Below, piece by piece: positions 40,269 through 50,125 of a DNA stretch of 64,000 nt. The translations under genes and the position numbers were made by a program. The notes beneath the pieces are model-generated. The model did no database searches and had not been told where the DNA came from. It worked only from the letters and a program-made list of their open reading frames with translations. The stretch's first letter is position 1; every line of letters starts with the position of its first letter. Source of the DNA: Paractinoplanes lichenicola (lineage in GTDB: Bacteria > Actinomycetota > Actinomycetes > Mycobacteriales > Micromonosporaceae); contig NZ_JAENHO010000003.1 of assembly GCF_016785085.1 (NCBI RefSeq), positions 434,001 to 498,000 of the forward strand, given 5' to 3'.

Positions 40269-40855
40269 TCAGGAACGCGGAGGACCGGCCAGCAGCGACG
40301 TGATCGTCCGGGCGAGGCGGGCCCGGGCGGCGTTGACCGGCAGGTCCATGTTTTCGCGCCACGTCGACCAGGTCGGCCACATGCTGACGGCGGTCAAGGC
40401 GTCGAGCAACTCGTCGTCGTCTTTGACCTCGTCGGCGAACAGCTCCGCCAGTTCGTCGCGCACCCGTTTGACGTGCATGCGGCGATAGCGGCGCAGCGTC
40501 TCGGAGAACGGCTCCTTGATGGCCGCCGCCTTGGCCGTGGGCCCGATCTGTTCGAGCAGGCGGGCCCGCTGCTTGCAGTAGGCGTCGATCCGCTCGGGCA
40601 GCGGCAGGTCGGCCGCGATCGGCTTGTGGGCGGCGTCGCGCACCTCGAGCACCCGTTTGCCGCTCGCGGTGAACAGCGCCTCCATGTCGGCGAAGTGGCT
40701 CCACAGGGCGCGCAGCGAGACGCCGGCCGTCTTGGCGATGCGGTCGGCCGTCGGGCGCAGGTCGCCCTCGCCGATCAGCTGCAGGTGGGCGTCGACGATG
40801 GCGGTTCTCGTGCGCTCGGACCGGGCCGTACGCCCGTCGACGCGCTGCTGTCCAG

Positions 40856-40859
<4 letters not shown>
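40269..40859 (-). CDS. TetR family transcriptional regulator
   Basis: The helix-turn-helix LRPTADRIAKTAGVSLRALWSHF spans about residues 35-57 in a 196-residue protein that starts at GTG 40859, overlapping the acyl-CoA dehydrogenase stop by 4 nt. It is the last gene of the long catabolic unit that begins at livG, so it could control that unit through the palindrome at 49233-49249. That link is inference. Confidence 0.87.
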
Positions 40860-42057
<1,198 letters not shown>

Positions 42058-42058
<1 letters not shown>

Positions 42059-43050
42059 CAGTGTCCCTCCAGCGCCTCGTGGCCGCGCATGACCAGTGGG
42101 CCGACCATCCGGCCGATCGTCTCGAAACCCTCGCCCACGGTCTGGCCCTGAACGTATCGGTAGTGCACGCCTTCGAGAATCACCGCGAGCTTGAATGCGG
42201 CGAATCCCACGTACCAATGCAGATCGCTCACGTCGCGGCGGCTGCGCTCGGCGTAACGCGCACCCAGCTCGGCCAGGCTCGGGTGGCCCGGCACGCGCAG
42301 CGGCGCCCGGAGCTGCCCGTCGGTGGCCACGTTGAGCGGCAGGTCGGCGTAGACGAACATCAGCGCGACGTCGCTCAGCGGGTCGCCGAGCGTCGACATC
42401 TCCCAGTCGAGCACGGCGTTGACCTGCAGCTCGTCGCCGATCAGCACGTTGTCGAGGCGGAAGTCGCCGTGCACGACCGTGCCCGGGCCGCCGGCCGGGA
42501 TGTCGACGGCGAGCCGGGCGTGCAGCTCGTCGATGCCGGCCACCTCGCGACTGCGGGACGCGTCGAGCTGCTTCTTCCACCGGCTGACCTGCCGCTGGTT
42601 GAAGCCCTCGGGCCGGCCGAAGTCGGCCAGGCCGATCGCCGCCGGGTCGAGCGCGTGCAGGTCGGCCAGGGTGTCCACAAGCGACAGGATCAGGGTGCGC
42701 ATCGCCTCGGGGCCGAGCGCCTCGAGGTCGGTGATGTCGCGATAGATCTTCCCGTCGACGTGTTCCATCAGATAGAAGGGCGCGCCGATCACGTCGGTGT
42801 CGGTGCACAGCAGCACCGGGCGCGGCGCCGGGAACCCGGCCTTGGCCAGCGCCTCCAGCACCCTGTGCTCGCGGGCCATGTCGTGCGCGGTGGGCAGCAC
42901 GTGCCCGAGCGGCGGCCGGCGCAGCACCCAGCGGTGTTCGCCGTCGGTCACCGCGTAGGTCAGGTTGGATCGGCCGCCCGCGAACATCCGGCCGGTCAGC
43001 TCGCCACTCCTCAGGAACGACTGCAGGCGGGAGAGGTCGAGGCCCTTCAC
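42058..43050 (-). CDS. Aminoglycoside-phosphotransferase-like kinase (LvaA / ACAD10-11 kinase type)
   Basis: The 330-residue protein has the kinase motifs VVHGDFRLDNVLI (catalytic HGD) and VLDWEMSTLGDPLSD (metal-binding Asp). The N-lobe shows SNLTYAVTDGEHRWVLRRPP. Relatives LvaA and the kinase domain of ACAD10/11 phosphorylate the 4-hydroxyl of hydroxyacyl-CoAs. Start GTG 43050 overlaps the dehydrogenase gene upstream by 4 nt and its stop is shared with the acyl-CoA dehydrogenase gene, so the two proteins are made together. Confidence 0.9.
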
Positions 43051-43823
43051 CGGGGGCCACCCTCGAACGCGCGCTGCATCTTGTTCATGCCGCCGAGCCA
43101 GCGATCGGGGTCGTCGGCGCGCAGCCGATAGAACTCGGCCACCTCGGGGTGCGGCAGGATCAGGAAGCTCTCGCCCTCGAGCGCCTCGCTCACCTTGGCC
43201 GCGACCGCGTCGGGCTCCAGCGCGCTCTCGGCCAGCAGGGCCGCGCTCGCGCTGCCCCGGGCGCTGCCCCGGGTCAGCATGTCGGTGCGCACGCCCTGCG
43301 GGCAGAGCGCCTGCACGATCACACCCCGATGCCCGTACGTGGCCCGGAGCCACTCCGCGTACGCCAGGGCGGCGTGCTTGGTGACGGCGTAGGGCGCGCT
43401 GCCCAGCAGGGACAGCAGCCCGGCCGCGCTCACCGTGATCACCAGCCGCTTGGGTTCGCCCTGGTCGAGCCACCGGGGCAGCAACGCGCGGGTGACGTAG
43501 ACGTGGGACATCACGTTGACCGCGAAGTCGCGCGTCCACACCTCGTCCGGGGTGTCCTGGTCGCCGGCGCTCAGCACGCCCGCGTTCGCGCAGAACAGGT
43601 CGATGCCGCCCAGCTCGGCCCAGGCCGTGTCGATCAGGCGGCGGGTGTCCTCCTCGTTGGCGGCGTCGCCCGGCACCGGCAGGCCGCCGATCTCGCTGGC
43701 CACCGCCTCGGCCGCGGCCGGGTCGAGGTCGTTGACGATCACCTCGGCCCCCTGGGCGGCGAACCGGCGGGCCAGCGCCGCGCCGATCCCGCCGCCGGCG
43801 CCGGTGACCACGACCCGCTTCAC
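43047..43823 (-). CDS. Short-chain dehydrogenase/reductase (SDR), first of two
   Basis: The NAD(P)-binding motif TGAGGGIG is at residues 7-14, NAG at about 85-87, catalytic Ser in ITVSAAGLLSL and YAVTK (Tyr and Lys) at about 150. The C-terminal part is longer and more charged than the FabG type. The 258-residue frame starts at GTG 43823 with a 4-nt overlap to the next SDR gene. The substrate is unknown, possibly a hydroxyacyl-CoA. Confidence 0.9.
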   Translation of the reverse strand: MKRVVVTGAGGGIGAALARRFAAQGAEVIVNDLDPAAAEAVASEIGGLPVPGDAANEEDTRRLIDTAWAELGGIDLFCANAGVLSAGDQDTPDEVWTRDFAVNVMSHVYVTRALLPRWLDQGEPKRLVITVSAAGLLSLLGSAPYAVTKHAALAYAEWLRATYGHRGVIVQALCPQGVRTDMLTRGSARGSASAALLAESALEPDAVAAKVSEALEGESFLILPHPEVAEFYRLRADDPDRWLGGMNKMQRAFEGGPR

Positions 43824-44563
43824 TGCATCTTCCCGGTCAGCGTGACCCCGCCGTCGAGCACGAGGGTCTGCCCGGTGATCCAGGCGGCGTCGGGCGAGCT
43901 GAGGAAGGCCACCGCACCCGCCACGTCCTCGGGGACGCCCAGCCGGGCCAGCGGATAACCGGCCGAGACCTGCTCCTCGCGCCCCTCGAACAGGGCCGAC
44001 GCGAACTTGGTCTTGACCACGGCCGGGGCGACCGCGTTGACCCGCACCTTCGGGGCCAGCTCGACGGCCAGCTCCTCGGTGAGGTGGATCAACGCGGCCT
44101 TGGTGACCCCGTAGAAGCCGATGCCGGGCGCCGGGCGCACGCCCGAGACCGACGAGATGTTGACGATCGAGCCGCCCTCGGTCAGCCCGCCGCGCAACGC
44201 CTCCTGCACCCAGCCCAGCGTGCCGACGACGTTGACCTCGAAGATCTTGCGGGCCGCGCCCAGGTCGAGCCCGGCCAGCGGGCCGTACACCGGGTTGATG
44301 CCGATGTTGTTGACCAGGGCGGTGACCGGGCCGAACTGCCCGAGCACGGTGTCGATCACCGCGGCCCGGTGGTCGGGGTCGTCGCCCTTGCCGGCCACGC
44401 CGATCGCGACCTCGGCGCCGCCCAGGTCCTTGGCGGCGGAGTCGAGTGCCGCCGCGTCCCGGCCGGTGATGCACACCTTGTAGCCGTCGGCCACGAAACG
44501 TTGCGCGATGGCGAACCCGATTCCCCTGCTGGCCCCGGTCACGATCGCCACTTGGTCCGCCAT
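43820..44563 (-). CDS. Short-chain dehydrogenase/reductase, FabG-like, second of two
   Basis: The protein has TGASRGIG at residues 9-16, NNIGINP, Ser in VNISSVSGV and YGVTK near 150, with the FabG-like C terminus GAVAFLSSPDAAWITGQTLVLDGG. The length of 247 residues is normal. It is the first enzyme gene after the transport genes, 47 nt from the substrate-binding protein gene. A perfect 10-bp palindrome lies upstream. Confidence 0.9.
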   Translation of the reverse strand: MADQVAIVTGASRGIGFAIAQRFVADGYKVCITGRDAAALDSAAKDLGGAEVAIGVAGKGDDPDHRAAVIDTVLGQFGPVTALVNNIGINPVYGPLAGLDLGAARKIFEVNVVGTLGWVQEALRGGLTEGGSIVNISSVSGVRPAPGIGFYGVTKAALIHLTEELAVELAPKVRVNAVAPAVVKTKFASALFEGREEQVSAGYPLARLGVPEDVAGAVAFLSSPDAAWITGQTLVLDGGVTLTGKMQ

Positions 44564-44582
44564 CGGCGCTCCCTCACTCGTT

Positions 44583-44592
44583 ACTGATCAGT
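44583..44592. promoter_or_regulatory. Palindrome ACTGATCAGT upstream of the SDR genes
   Basis: It is a perfect 10-bp palindrome in the 47-nt gap between the transport and enzyme genes. It may be an internal operator, but such short sites occur by chance. Confidence 0.3.
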
Positions 44593-44610
44593 TCGGTCCC
44601 GCAGCCCACC

Positions 44611-45873
44611 CTATGCAGCCGGGATGCCGTTCGCTGGCGGGGCCACCGCGGCGGCCTCGTAGACCTCGACCGCGCCGTCGCCGTCGTCGGTCCGGTACGC
44701 CTTGCCGAAATACTTGGCCACGCCGCCCTCAATGGTCGTGAGCTGCTCGCCCGCATAACCCGAGTGGTCGTCGGCGGAGTAGCGCACGGGCACCAGGCCG
44801 GGACCGGTGAAGCCGCCCTTCTGCACCGCCTCGATGATGCCGTCGCGGGTCAGGTCCTTGCCGGCCGACTGCAGCGCCTGGACGAACAGGTACGCGACGG
44901 ACATGCCGTACACGACGTTGTTGTCCATCTCGGCGCCGCTGTTGTACTCCTTGTTGACCTTTGTGTAGAGCTCGATCCACGGGTTCGCCGCGTCGTTGGC
45001 CAGCGGCAGATAGTTCGCCGCGACGACGCCCTCGAGCAGCGGCGCGGCCGCCCCCAGCGTCTTGGCCAGCGTGGTCGGGTCGGAGCCGACGTTGCTCACC
45101 ACGAACTGCGGCTTGAACCCGATCTTGGCGGCGGTGCCGATCGACAGCGCGGTGAAGCCGGGCACCGTGGCCAGCACGACGACCTGGCAGCCGGCCGCCT
45201 TGAGCGCGCCGATCTGCGGCCCGACGTTCGGGTTGCTGGTCACGTACGACTGCTTGGCCGCGACCGGGCCGAGCACCTTCTCGACCCCGGCCAGGCTGTC
45301 CCGCCCGAAGTCGTCGTCCTGCCCGAGGAAGCAAACCTTCTTGCCCGCGTACGTCTCCTTGATGTGGGTCGCCAGGATCTTGCCCTCGACCGTGTAGTCC
45401 GGGTTGAAGCCGAACGTGCCGGGATATTTGTCGGGCTGGTTCCAGCTGCGGCTGCCGCTCGCCACGAACAGGTCGGGCACCCGGTTGGTCTTGAGGAAGT
45501 CGAGCACGCCGCTGTGGGTCGGCGTGCCCAGCCCGTTGAGGATCGCGAACACCTTGTCCTGCAGGACGAGCTGACGGACGACCTGCTGGGTGTTCGCCGG
45601 GTTGTAGCCGTCATCCATGATCTTGTAAGTGATCTTGCGGCCGTGCACGCCGCCGTTCGCGTTCACGTAGTCGAAGTAGGCCTTGGTGGCCGGCGCGATC
45701 TTGGAATAGCCGGCGGCCGCCGGGCCGGTGAGCGGCATGTGCGTGCCGACGACGATCTCGGTGTCGGTCACCCCGGGCGTATCGGCGCTGCCGCTGCTGC
45801 CCCCGCCACCCGAGTTGCTGCAGCCGGCCGCGGCCAGCAGCACGGCGGCAAGGACGGTCGCTGTGCGTTTCAT
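44611..45873 (-). CDS. ABC transporter substrate-binding lipoprotein, branched-chain amino acid type
   Basis: The lipobox LLAAAGCSNSGG places the lipid on Cys18, and a Gly/Ser linker follows. The mature protein is a type I binding protein: TEIVVGTHMPLTGPAA, AYFDYVNANGGVHGRKI, GLGTPTHSGVLDFL and VCFLGQDDDFGRD. Such proteins bind amino acids or small carboxylates. Here the neighbouring enzymes suggest a hydroxy or keto acid. The length is 420 residues. Confidence 0.9.
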   Translation of the reverse strand: MKRTATVLAAVLLAAAGCSNSGGGGSSGSADTPGVTDTEIVVGTHMPLTGPAAAGYSKIAPATKAYFDYVNANGGVHGRKITYKIMDDGYNPANTQQVVRQLVLQDKVFAILNGLGTPTHSGVLDFLKTNRVPDLFVASGSRSWNQPDKYPGTFGFNPDYTVEGKILATHIKETYAGKKVCFLGQDDDFGRDSLAGVEKVLGPVAAKQSYVTSNPNVGPQIGALKAAGCQVVVLATVPGFTALSIGTAAKIGFKPQFVVSNVGSDPTTLAKTLGAAAPLLEGVVAANYLPLANDAANPWIELYTKVNKEYNSGAEMDNNVVYGMSVAYLFVQALQSAGKDLTRDGIIEAVQKGGFTGPGLVPVRYSADDHSGYAGEQLTTIEGGVAKYFGKAYRTDDGDGAVEVYEAAAVAPPANGIPAA

Positions 45874-46898
45874 CAGTGGCCTTTCTTCTTGAAGGGGATG
45901 CTCTTCGTGAAGGGGACGCGCAGGGACGCGAGGCCACCCGGCGCGGCGAGCATGACGACGACGAGGACGACGCCGAAGAACGTGAGCGCGAGGTTGCCCT
46001 CCAGGCGTTGCGAGCCGGCCGCCTCACCGATCTCGTGCGCGACCGCGGGCAGGGCCACCAGCAGCACCGCGCCGATCAGCGCGCCCGACAACCGGCCCAG
46101 GCCGCCGATGACGATCGCCATCAGCAGGAACAGCGACAGGGTGAGCGGGAAGGCGCCGGGGGAGACGCTCTGGGCGATGACGGCGAACAGGGCCCCGGCC
46201 AGTCCGGCGCACGCGGCGGAGACCACAAAAGCCGCGACCTGCGTACGGGCGACGCTGATGCCCGCGAGTCGAGCCGCTGTCTCGTCATCCCGTACGGCCT
46301 TCATGTCCCGCCCGAAGCGGCCGCGCGTCAGCAATGCCAGCACCAAGACCGTGACCAGCGCGCCACCCCAGCACAGCCAGGCCTGCCACTGCTCGTTCGT
46401 CATCGACTCGGGCGGCGGGTTGAGCATGACCGACAGGCCCTGATCGCTGTTGAACGTCTCGTCGAACGTGCTGGTGATGCTGGGGACCACGACCGCCACG
46501 GCCAAGGTCAGGCCGGCCAGATAGGGGCCGCGGAGGCGGGCCGCGGCCAGGCCGATGACGGCGCCGACGGCGGTGGTGACCAGGACCGCGACCAGGATGC
46601 CGACGGGCAGGAGGTTGAACTTGTTCTGCCAGAGGGCGAGCGTGTAGGCGCCGGTGGCCATCAAAGCGCCGTGGCCCAGGGAGAGCTGGCCGTTGAGTCC
46701 GGTGAGGACGGTCAGGCCGGCGGTCACGCAGAGGTAGGCGCCCACGGTCGCTAGCTGATACGTGCGGAACGGCGGGAGCGTGTATGTCAGGGCGACCACG
46801 ATGATGGCGCCGGCCACGACTACCAGCCACGGGCTGATCTTTTTGGCCTTGGTCCGATCCGTGGCCTTCGTTCCGGCCCGATCCTGGAGGGCTGTCAT
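45873..46898 (-). CDS. livM: Branched-chain-type ABC transporter permease, LivM family
   Basis: The permease has about nine membrane helices, the LivM/H family signature LTGLNGQLSLGHGALMATGAY near 88, and the GRFGRDMKAVRDDETAARLAGI segment that docks on the ATPases. The length is 341 residues from ATG 46898. Overlaps of 1 and 4 nt tie it to the binding protein and LivH genes. Confidence 0.9.
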   Translation of the reverse strand: MTALQDRAGTKATDRTKAKKISPWLVVVAGAIIVVALTYTLPPFRTYQLATVGAYLCVTAGLTVLTGLNGQLSLGHGALMATGAYTLALWQNKFNLLPVGILVAVLVTTAVGAVIGLAAARLRGPYLAGLTLAVAVVVPSITSTFDETFNSDQGLSVMLNPPPESMTNEQWQAWLCWGGALVTVLVLALLTRGRFGRDMKAVRDDETAARLAGISVARTQVAAFVVSAACAGLAGALFAVIAQSVSPGAFPLTLSLFLLMAIVIGGLGRLSGALIGAVLLVALPAVAHEIGEAAGSQRLEGNLALTFFGVVLVVVMLAAPGGLASLRVPFTKSIPFKKKGH

Positions 46899-47773
46899 GC
46901 GGTCCTCGCTTTCGAGCGGGCGAACAGGCCGTCGGGGCGGCTGAGCAGGACGATGACGAGCAGGGCGAGCACGGCCATGGGGGCGACCGTGGCGCCGAGA
47001 TAGCCGCTGATGTACGAGAGCAGCAGGCCGACCAGCAGGCCGCCGAGCACCGCGCCGATCGGGCTGTCGAGGCCGCCCAGCACGGCCGCGGTGAAGGCCG
47101 AGATGAAGACGATGTCCATCGCCGTCGGGTGCAGGCCCAGCTCGGTCGGGATCACGAGCATCCCGGCCAGCGAGCCGACCCCCGCGGCCAGGGCCCAGCC
47201 CAGCGTCAGCATGCCGCCGACGGGCACGCCGAGCAGCCGGGACACGTCGGGCGCGAACGCGGCCGCGCGCATCCGCAGGCCGGTCGGCGTACGGGTGAAA
47301 AGGAGCGTGAGCAGGACGACCACCGCGCCCACGGCGCCGAACACGAAGAGGTCGTAGCGGGACAGCAGCGCGATCCCGCCGATCTCGAACGCGTCGCGGC
47401 TGAGCGGGGCCTCGGCGGGCCGGAACTCGTTGCCGTAGATCATCCCGAGCACGCCCTGGATGATCAGCACGAGCCCGAGCGCGACCACTACGCCGTTGAG
47501 CGGCGACGAATGGTCGACGAAGCGCATCACCACCCGCTCGACGCCCGCGCCCAGCAACAACCCGGCGACGACGGCGACGAGAAAACCCAGCCAGTACGAC
47601 CCGGTGGCGTCGGCGACCGAATAGCCCACGTACGCCGTGGCCACCGCCATCGCCCCCTGCGCGAAGTTGACGATGCGGGCGGCCCGCCAAATCAGCACCA
47701 GGGCCAGCGCGAACGCGGCGTAGACGGCGCCCCGGCTGAGCCCGTCGAACGTCAGGAACACAAAACGGTCCAT
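46895..47773 (-). CDS. livH: Branched-chain-type ABC transporter permease, LivH family
   Basis: This permease has about eight helices, beginning FVFLTFDGLSRGAVYAAFAL, with the family segment NFAQGAMAVATAYVG and the coupling region RTPTGLRMRAAAFAPDVSRLLG. The length is 292 residues from ATG 47773. One base separates it from livF. Confidence 0.9.
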   Translation of the reverse strand: MDRFVFLTFDGLSRGAVYAAFALALVLIWRAARIVNFAQGAMAVATAYVGYSVADATGSYWLGFLVAVVAGLLLGAGVERVVMRFVDHSSPLNGVVVALGLVLIIQGVLGMIYGNEFRPAEAPLSRDAFEIGGIALLSRYDLFVFGAVGAVVVLLTLLFTRTPTGLRMRAAAFAPDVSRLLGVPVGGMLTLGWALAAGVGSLAGMLVIPTELGLHPTAMDIVFISAFTAAVLGGLDSPIGAVLGGLLVGLLLSYISGYLGATVAPMAVLALLVIVLLSRPDGLFARSKARTA

Positions 47774-47774
47774 G

Positions 47775-48479
47775 TCAGAACCCCAGATAGGCGTGGCGGA
47801 GCTCGGCGTCGTCGACGAGCGTCGCGGCGTCGTGCCGGGTGACGATGCGGCCCAGCGAGAGCACCACGCCCTGGTCGGCGATCGAGAGCGCGCTACGGAC
47901 GTTCTGCTCGACCAGGAGCACGGCCAGACCCGTACGGTCGCGCAGGTCCCGCAGCAGGGCCATGATCTGCGCGGTGATCTTGGGGGCGAGCCCGAGCGAC
48001 GGCTCGTCGAGCAACAGCAGCCGCGGCTGGGCGGCCAAGGCGCGGCCGATCGCGAGCATCTGCCGCTCGCCGCCGGAGAGCTGATGGCCCTCGTTGCGGC
48101 GGCGCTCGGCCAGGCGCGGGAACAACTCGTAGATCGGCTCCAGCGACGGCTGCGGCTTGCGCCAGAGCCCGCCCAGCCGCAGGTTCTCCTCGACCGTGAG
48201 CTCGGTGACGACGCCGCGCCCCTCGGGCACGTGGGCGATGCCATGCCGTACGAGGTGCTCGACCTTGATCTTCCGAAGGTCGTGCCCGTCCAGTCTGATA
48301 GAGCCCGTCTGCGGCGGCAGGAGGCCGGACAGGGTGCGGAGCAGGGTCGACTTGCCGGCGCCGTTCGCACCCAGGACGGCGACGATCTGGCCGGGCTCGA
48401 CGGTGAGGTTGACGTCGTGCAGCACGGGGGCGGCGCCGTAGCCCACCGTGAGGTTCTCGACCTCGAGGAGCGCCGTCAT
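47775..48479 (-). CDS. livF: Branched-chain-type ABC transporter ATP-binding protein, LivF
   Basis: The ATPase has Walker A GANGAGKST at about 37-45, the ABC signature LSGGERQML and Walker B RLLLLDEPSLGLAP, which is the LivF form. The length is 234 residues. It is coupled to livG by a 4-nt overlap. Confidence 0.93.
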   Translation of the reverse strand: MTALLEVENLTVGYGAAPVLHDVNLTVEPGQIVAVLGANGAGKSTLLRTLSGLLPPQTGSIRLDGHDLRKIKVEHLVRHGIAHVPEGRGVVTELTVEENLRLGGLWRKPQPSLEPIYELFPRLAERRRNEGHQLSGGERQMLAIGRALAAQPRLLLLDEPSLGLAPKITAQIMALLRDLRDRTGLAVLLVEQNVRSALSIADQGVVLSLGRIVTRHDAATLVDDAELRHAYLGF

Positions 48480-49162
48480 GCCGCTGCTCCCAGGTAGGCC
48501 TCGGCGACCTTCTCGTTGCTGCGGATCTCGCCCGGGGTGCCGAGCGCGATCGGCTTGCCGAAGTCGAGCACCAGGATCTCGTCGCAGACCGACATGACCA
48601 GCTCCATGTGATGCTCGACCAGCAGGACGGTGCACTCGGTCTCGCGGATCAGGTCGGCCAGCCAGCGGATCTCGTCGGTGTCGAGGCCACCGGCCGGCTC
48701 GTCGAGCATCAGGATGCGCGGCCGGGCGGCGAGGGCCCGGGCCAACTCGACGCGCTTGCGTTTCGCGTACGGGAGGGCCTTGGGGAAATTGCGGGCGTGC
48801 TCGGCCACCCCGCATCGTTCGAGCGCGGCCCAGGCCTCGGCTTCGCTGCGCGGGCCGACCTGCACGTTGTCGAGGACGGTCATGCCGTCGAACTGGCCGA
48901 CACCCTGCAGCGTGCGGGCGATGCCGTGCCCGGTGAGCTGATGGGGGCGGGCCCGGAACGGCTTGCCGTCGAGCGTCATCGAGCCCTTCTCGGGGGCCAC
49001 GAACCCGCTGATGACGTTGAACAGGGTCGTCTTGCCGGCGCCGTTGGGCCCGATGATGCCGACCACCCGACCCGGCGGGACACGCAGCGAAACGTCGTCA
49101 AGGGCAAGCAAGCCCCCGAATCGCACGGTGATGTGGTGCAGGGAAAGGCCTTCCGTTGACAT
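48476..49162 (-). CDS. livG: Branched-chain-type ABC transporter ATP-binding protein, LivG
   Basis: The ATPase has Walker A GPNGAGKTT at about 37-45 and Walker B RILMLDEPAGGLD. The signature reads LPYAKRKRVELARAL, a usual LivG variant of LSGG. ATG 49162 follows GAGGTG and gives 228 residues, so the LivG is slightly shorter than the common 250. It is the first gene of the leftward transport-catabolic unit. Confidence 0.9.
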   Translation of the reverse strand: MSTEGLSLHHITVRFGGLLALDDVSLRVPPGRVVGIIGPNGAGKTTLFNVISGFVAPEKGSMTLDGKPFRARPHQLTGHGIARTLQGVGQFDGMTVLDNVQVGPRSEAEAWAALERCGVAEHARNFPKALPYAKRKRVELARALAARPRILMLDEPAGGLDTDEIRWLADLIRETECTVLLVEHHMELVMSVCDEILVLDFGKPIALGTPGEIRSNEKVAEAYLGAAA

Positions 49163-49232
49163 GGTCACCTCGGCTCGGGGGCGGCCTACGAACGGGCATG
49201 CCCGTCCTCTGTGGAGCGTGAAGGTCAACTAT

Positions 49233-49249
49233 TTACACTGGCAGTGTAA
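49233..49249. promoter_or_regulatory. Perfect 17-bp palindrome TTACACTG-G-CAGTGTAA upstream of livG
   Basis: The arms are perfect 8-mers around one central base, 71 nt upstream of livG and 96 nt from the AlkB-type gene. It is a good operator for a TetR-type dimer and is AT-rich relative to its surroundings. The regulator is probably the TetR at the end of the operon, an inference. Confidence 0.65.
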
Positions 49250-49332
49250 CTTTCTCCCCGGGCACGTCAACCGCCTGTTTCCAAGTTGTTTCCATGCGCG
49301 TTCAGCACATGGCGATGATCGAACATCCGTAC

Positions 49333-49338
49333 TAATAT
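49333..49338 (+). promoter_or_regulatory. -10 element TAATAT of the AlkB-type gene
   Basis: The hexamer ends 6 nt before ATG 49345, a leaderless arrangement. Confidence 0.5.
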
Positions 49339-49344
49339 GGCCGC

Positions 49345-49989
49345 ATGACCAGCACCTACCAGCCGTCGATGTTCGACCTGGCCGACGCCGGAGGGGCCCC
49401 CGCCGCGGGCGTCGGCCGGCTGGCCGGGCGCATCACGCGACATCAGCTCACCGCCGGCGCCTGGGTCGACGTGCTGCCGGGCTGGCTGCACGGGTCCGAC
49501 ACGGTTTTCGAGACGCTGCTGGGCATCGACTGGCGGGCCGACCGCCGGCAGATGTATGACAGCGTCGTCGACGTCCCGCGTCTGCTCCGGTGGTTTGGCG
49601 GCGACGAGGAGCTGCCGCATCAGGCCCTCACCGAGGCCAAGCTGGCACTCAACGCTCACTACGCCGACGAGCTGGGCGAAGAGTTCGTCACCGCGGGCAT
49701 GTGCCTCTATCGCGACGGCCGCGACAGCGTCGCCTGGCACGGCGACACGCTCGGCCGTTCGGCCCGCCACGACACCATGGTCGCCATCGTCTCGCTGGGC
49801 TCGCCGCGCAATCTCTCGCTCCGGCCCCGCGCCGGCGGCCACGAGACGCTCCGGTTCCCCCTGGGCCACGGCGACCTGATCGTCATGGGCGGCTCCTGCC
49901 AGCGCACATGGGAGCACGCCATCCTCAAGACGGCGAAGGCCGTCGGCCCGCGCATCAGCGTCCAGTTCCGCCCGATCAACGTCGCCTGA
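49345..49989 (+). CDS. AlkB-family 2-oxoglutarate/Fe(II)-dependent DNA-repair-type dioxygenase
   Basis: The enzyme removes alkyl groups from bases oxidatively. The iron ligands are His and Asp in WHGDTLGR and His in WEHAILK, and the 2-oxoglutarate Arg is in RISVQFRP at the C terminus. The length is 214 residues. It joins the alkA-ogt genes at 19-20 kb as alkylation repair functions in this window, though it is not linked to them. A terminator hairpin follows. Confidence 0.92.
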   Translation: MTSTYQPSMFDLADAGGAPAAGVGRLAGRITRHQLTAGAWVDVLPGWLHGSDTVFETLLGIDWRADRRQMYDSVVDVPRLLRWFGGDEELPHQALTEAKLALNAHYADELGEEFVTAGMCLYRDGRDSVAWHGDTLGRSARHDTMVAIVSLGSPRNLSLRPRAGGHETLRFPLGHGDLIVMGGSCQRTWEHAILKTAKAVGPRISVQFRPINVA

Positions 49990-50017
49990 CTCCGTCCGGG
50001 GTGCGGTGCCCGGCGCG

Positions 50018-50116
50018 CCGGCCACTCCCCGGCCGCCACGCGAAACGCCCAGCGCGTCCGCCACTCCGCGGCGGCCCACGCGAAACGCCCGGCGGGTGCC
50101 TCCGCCGAGCGTTTCG
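50018..50116. terminator. Hairpin terminator with 40-bp direct repeat between AlkB and MFS genes
   Basis: The sequence CGAAACGCCC occurs at 50041 and again at 50081 within two similar units 40 bp apart. The second forms a hairpin with GCGTTTCG at 50109-50116: 8-bp outer arms plus an inner GGCGG/CCGCC stem. It lies between two convergent stop codons and should end transcripts from both sides. Confidence 0.65.
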
Positions 50117-50125
50117 GGGCTGGGT

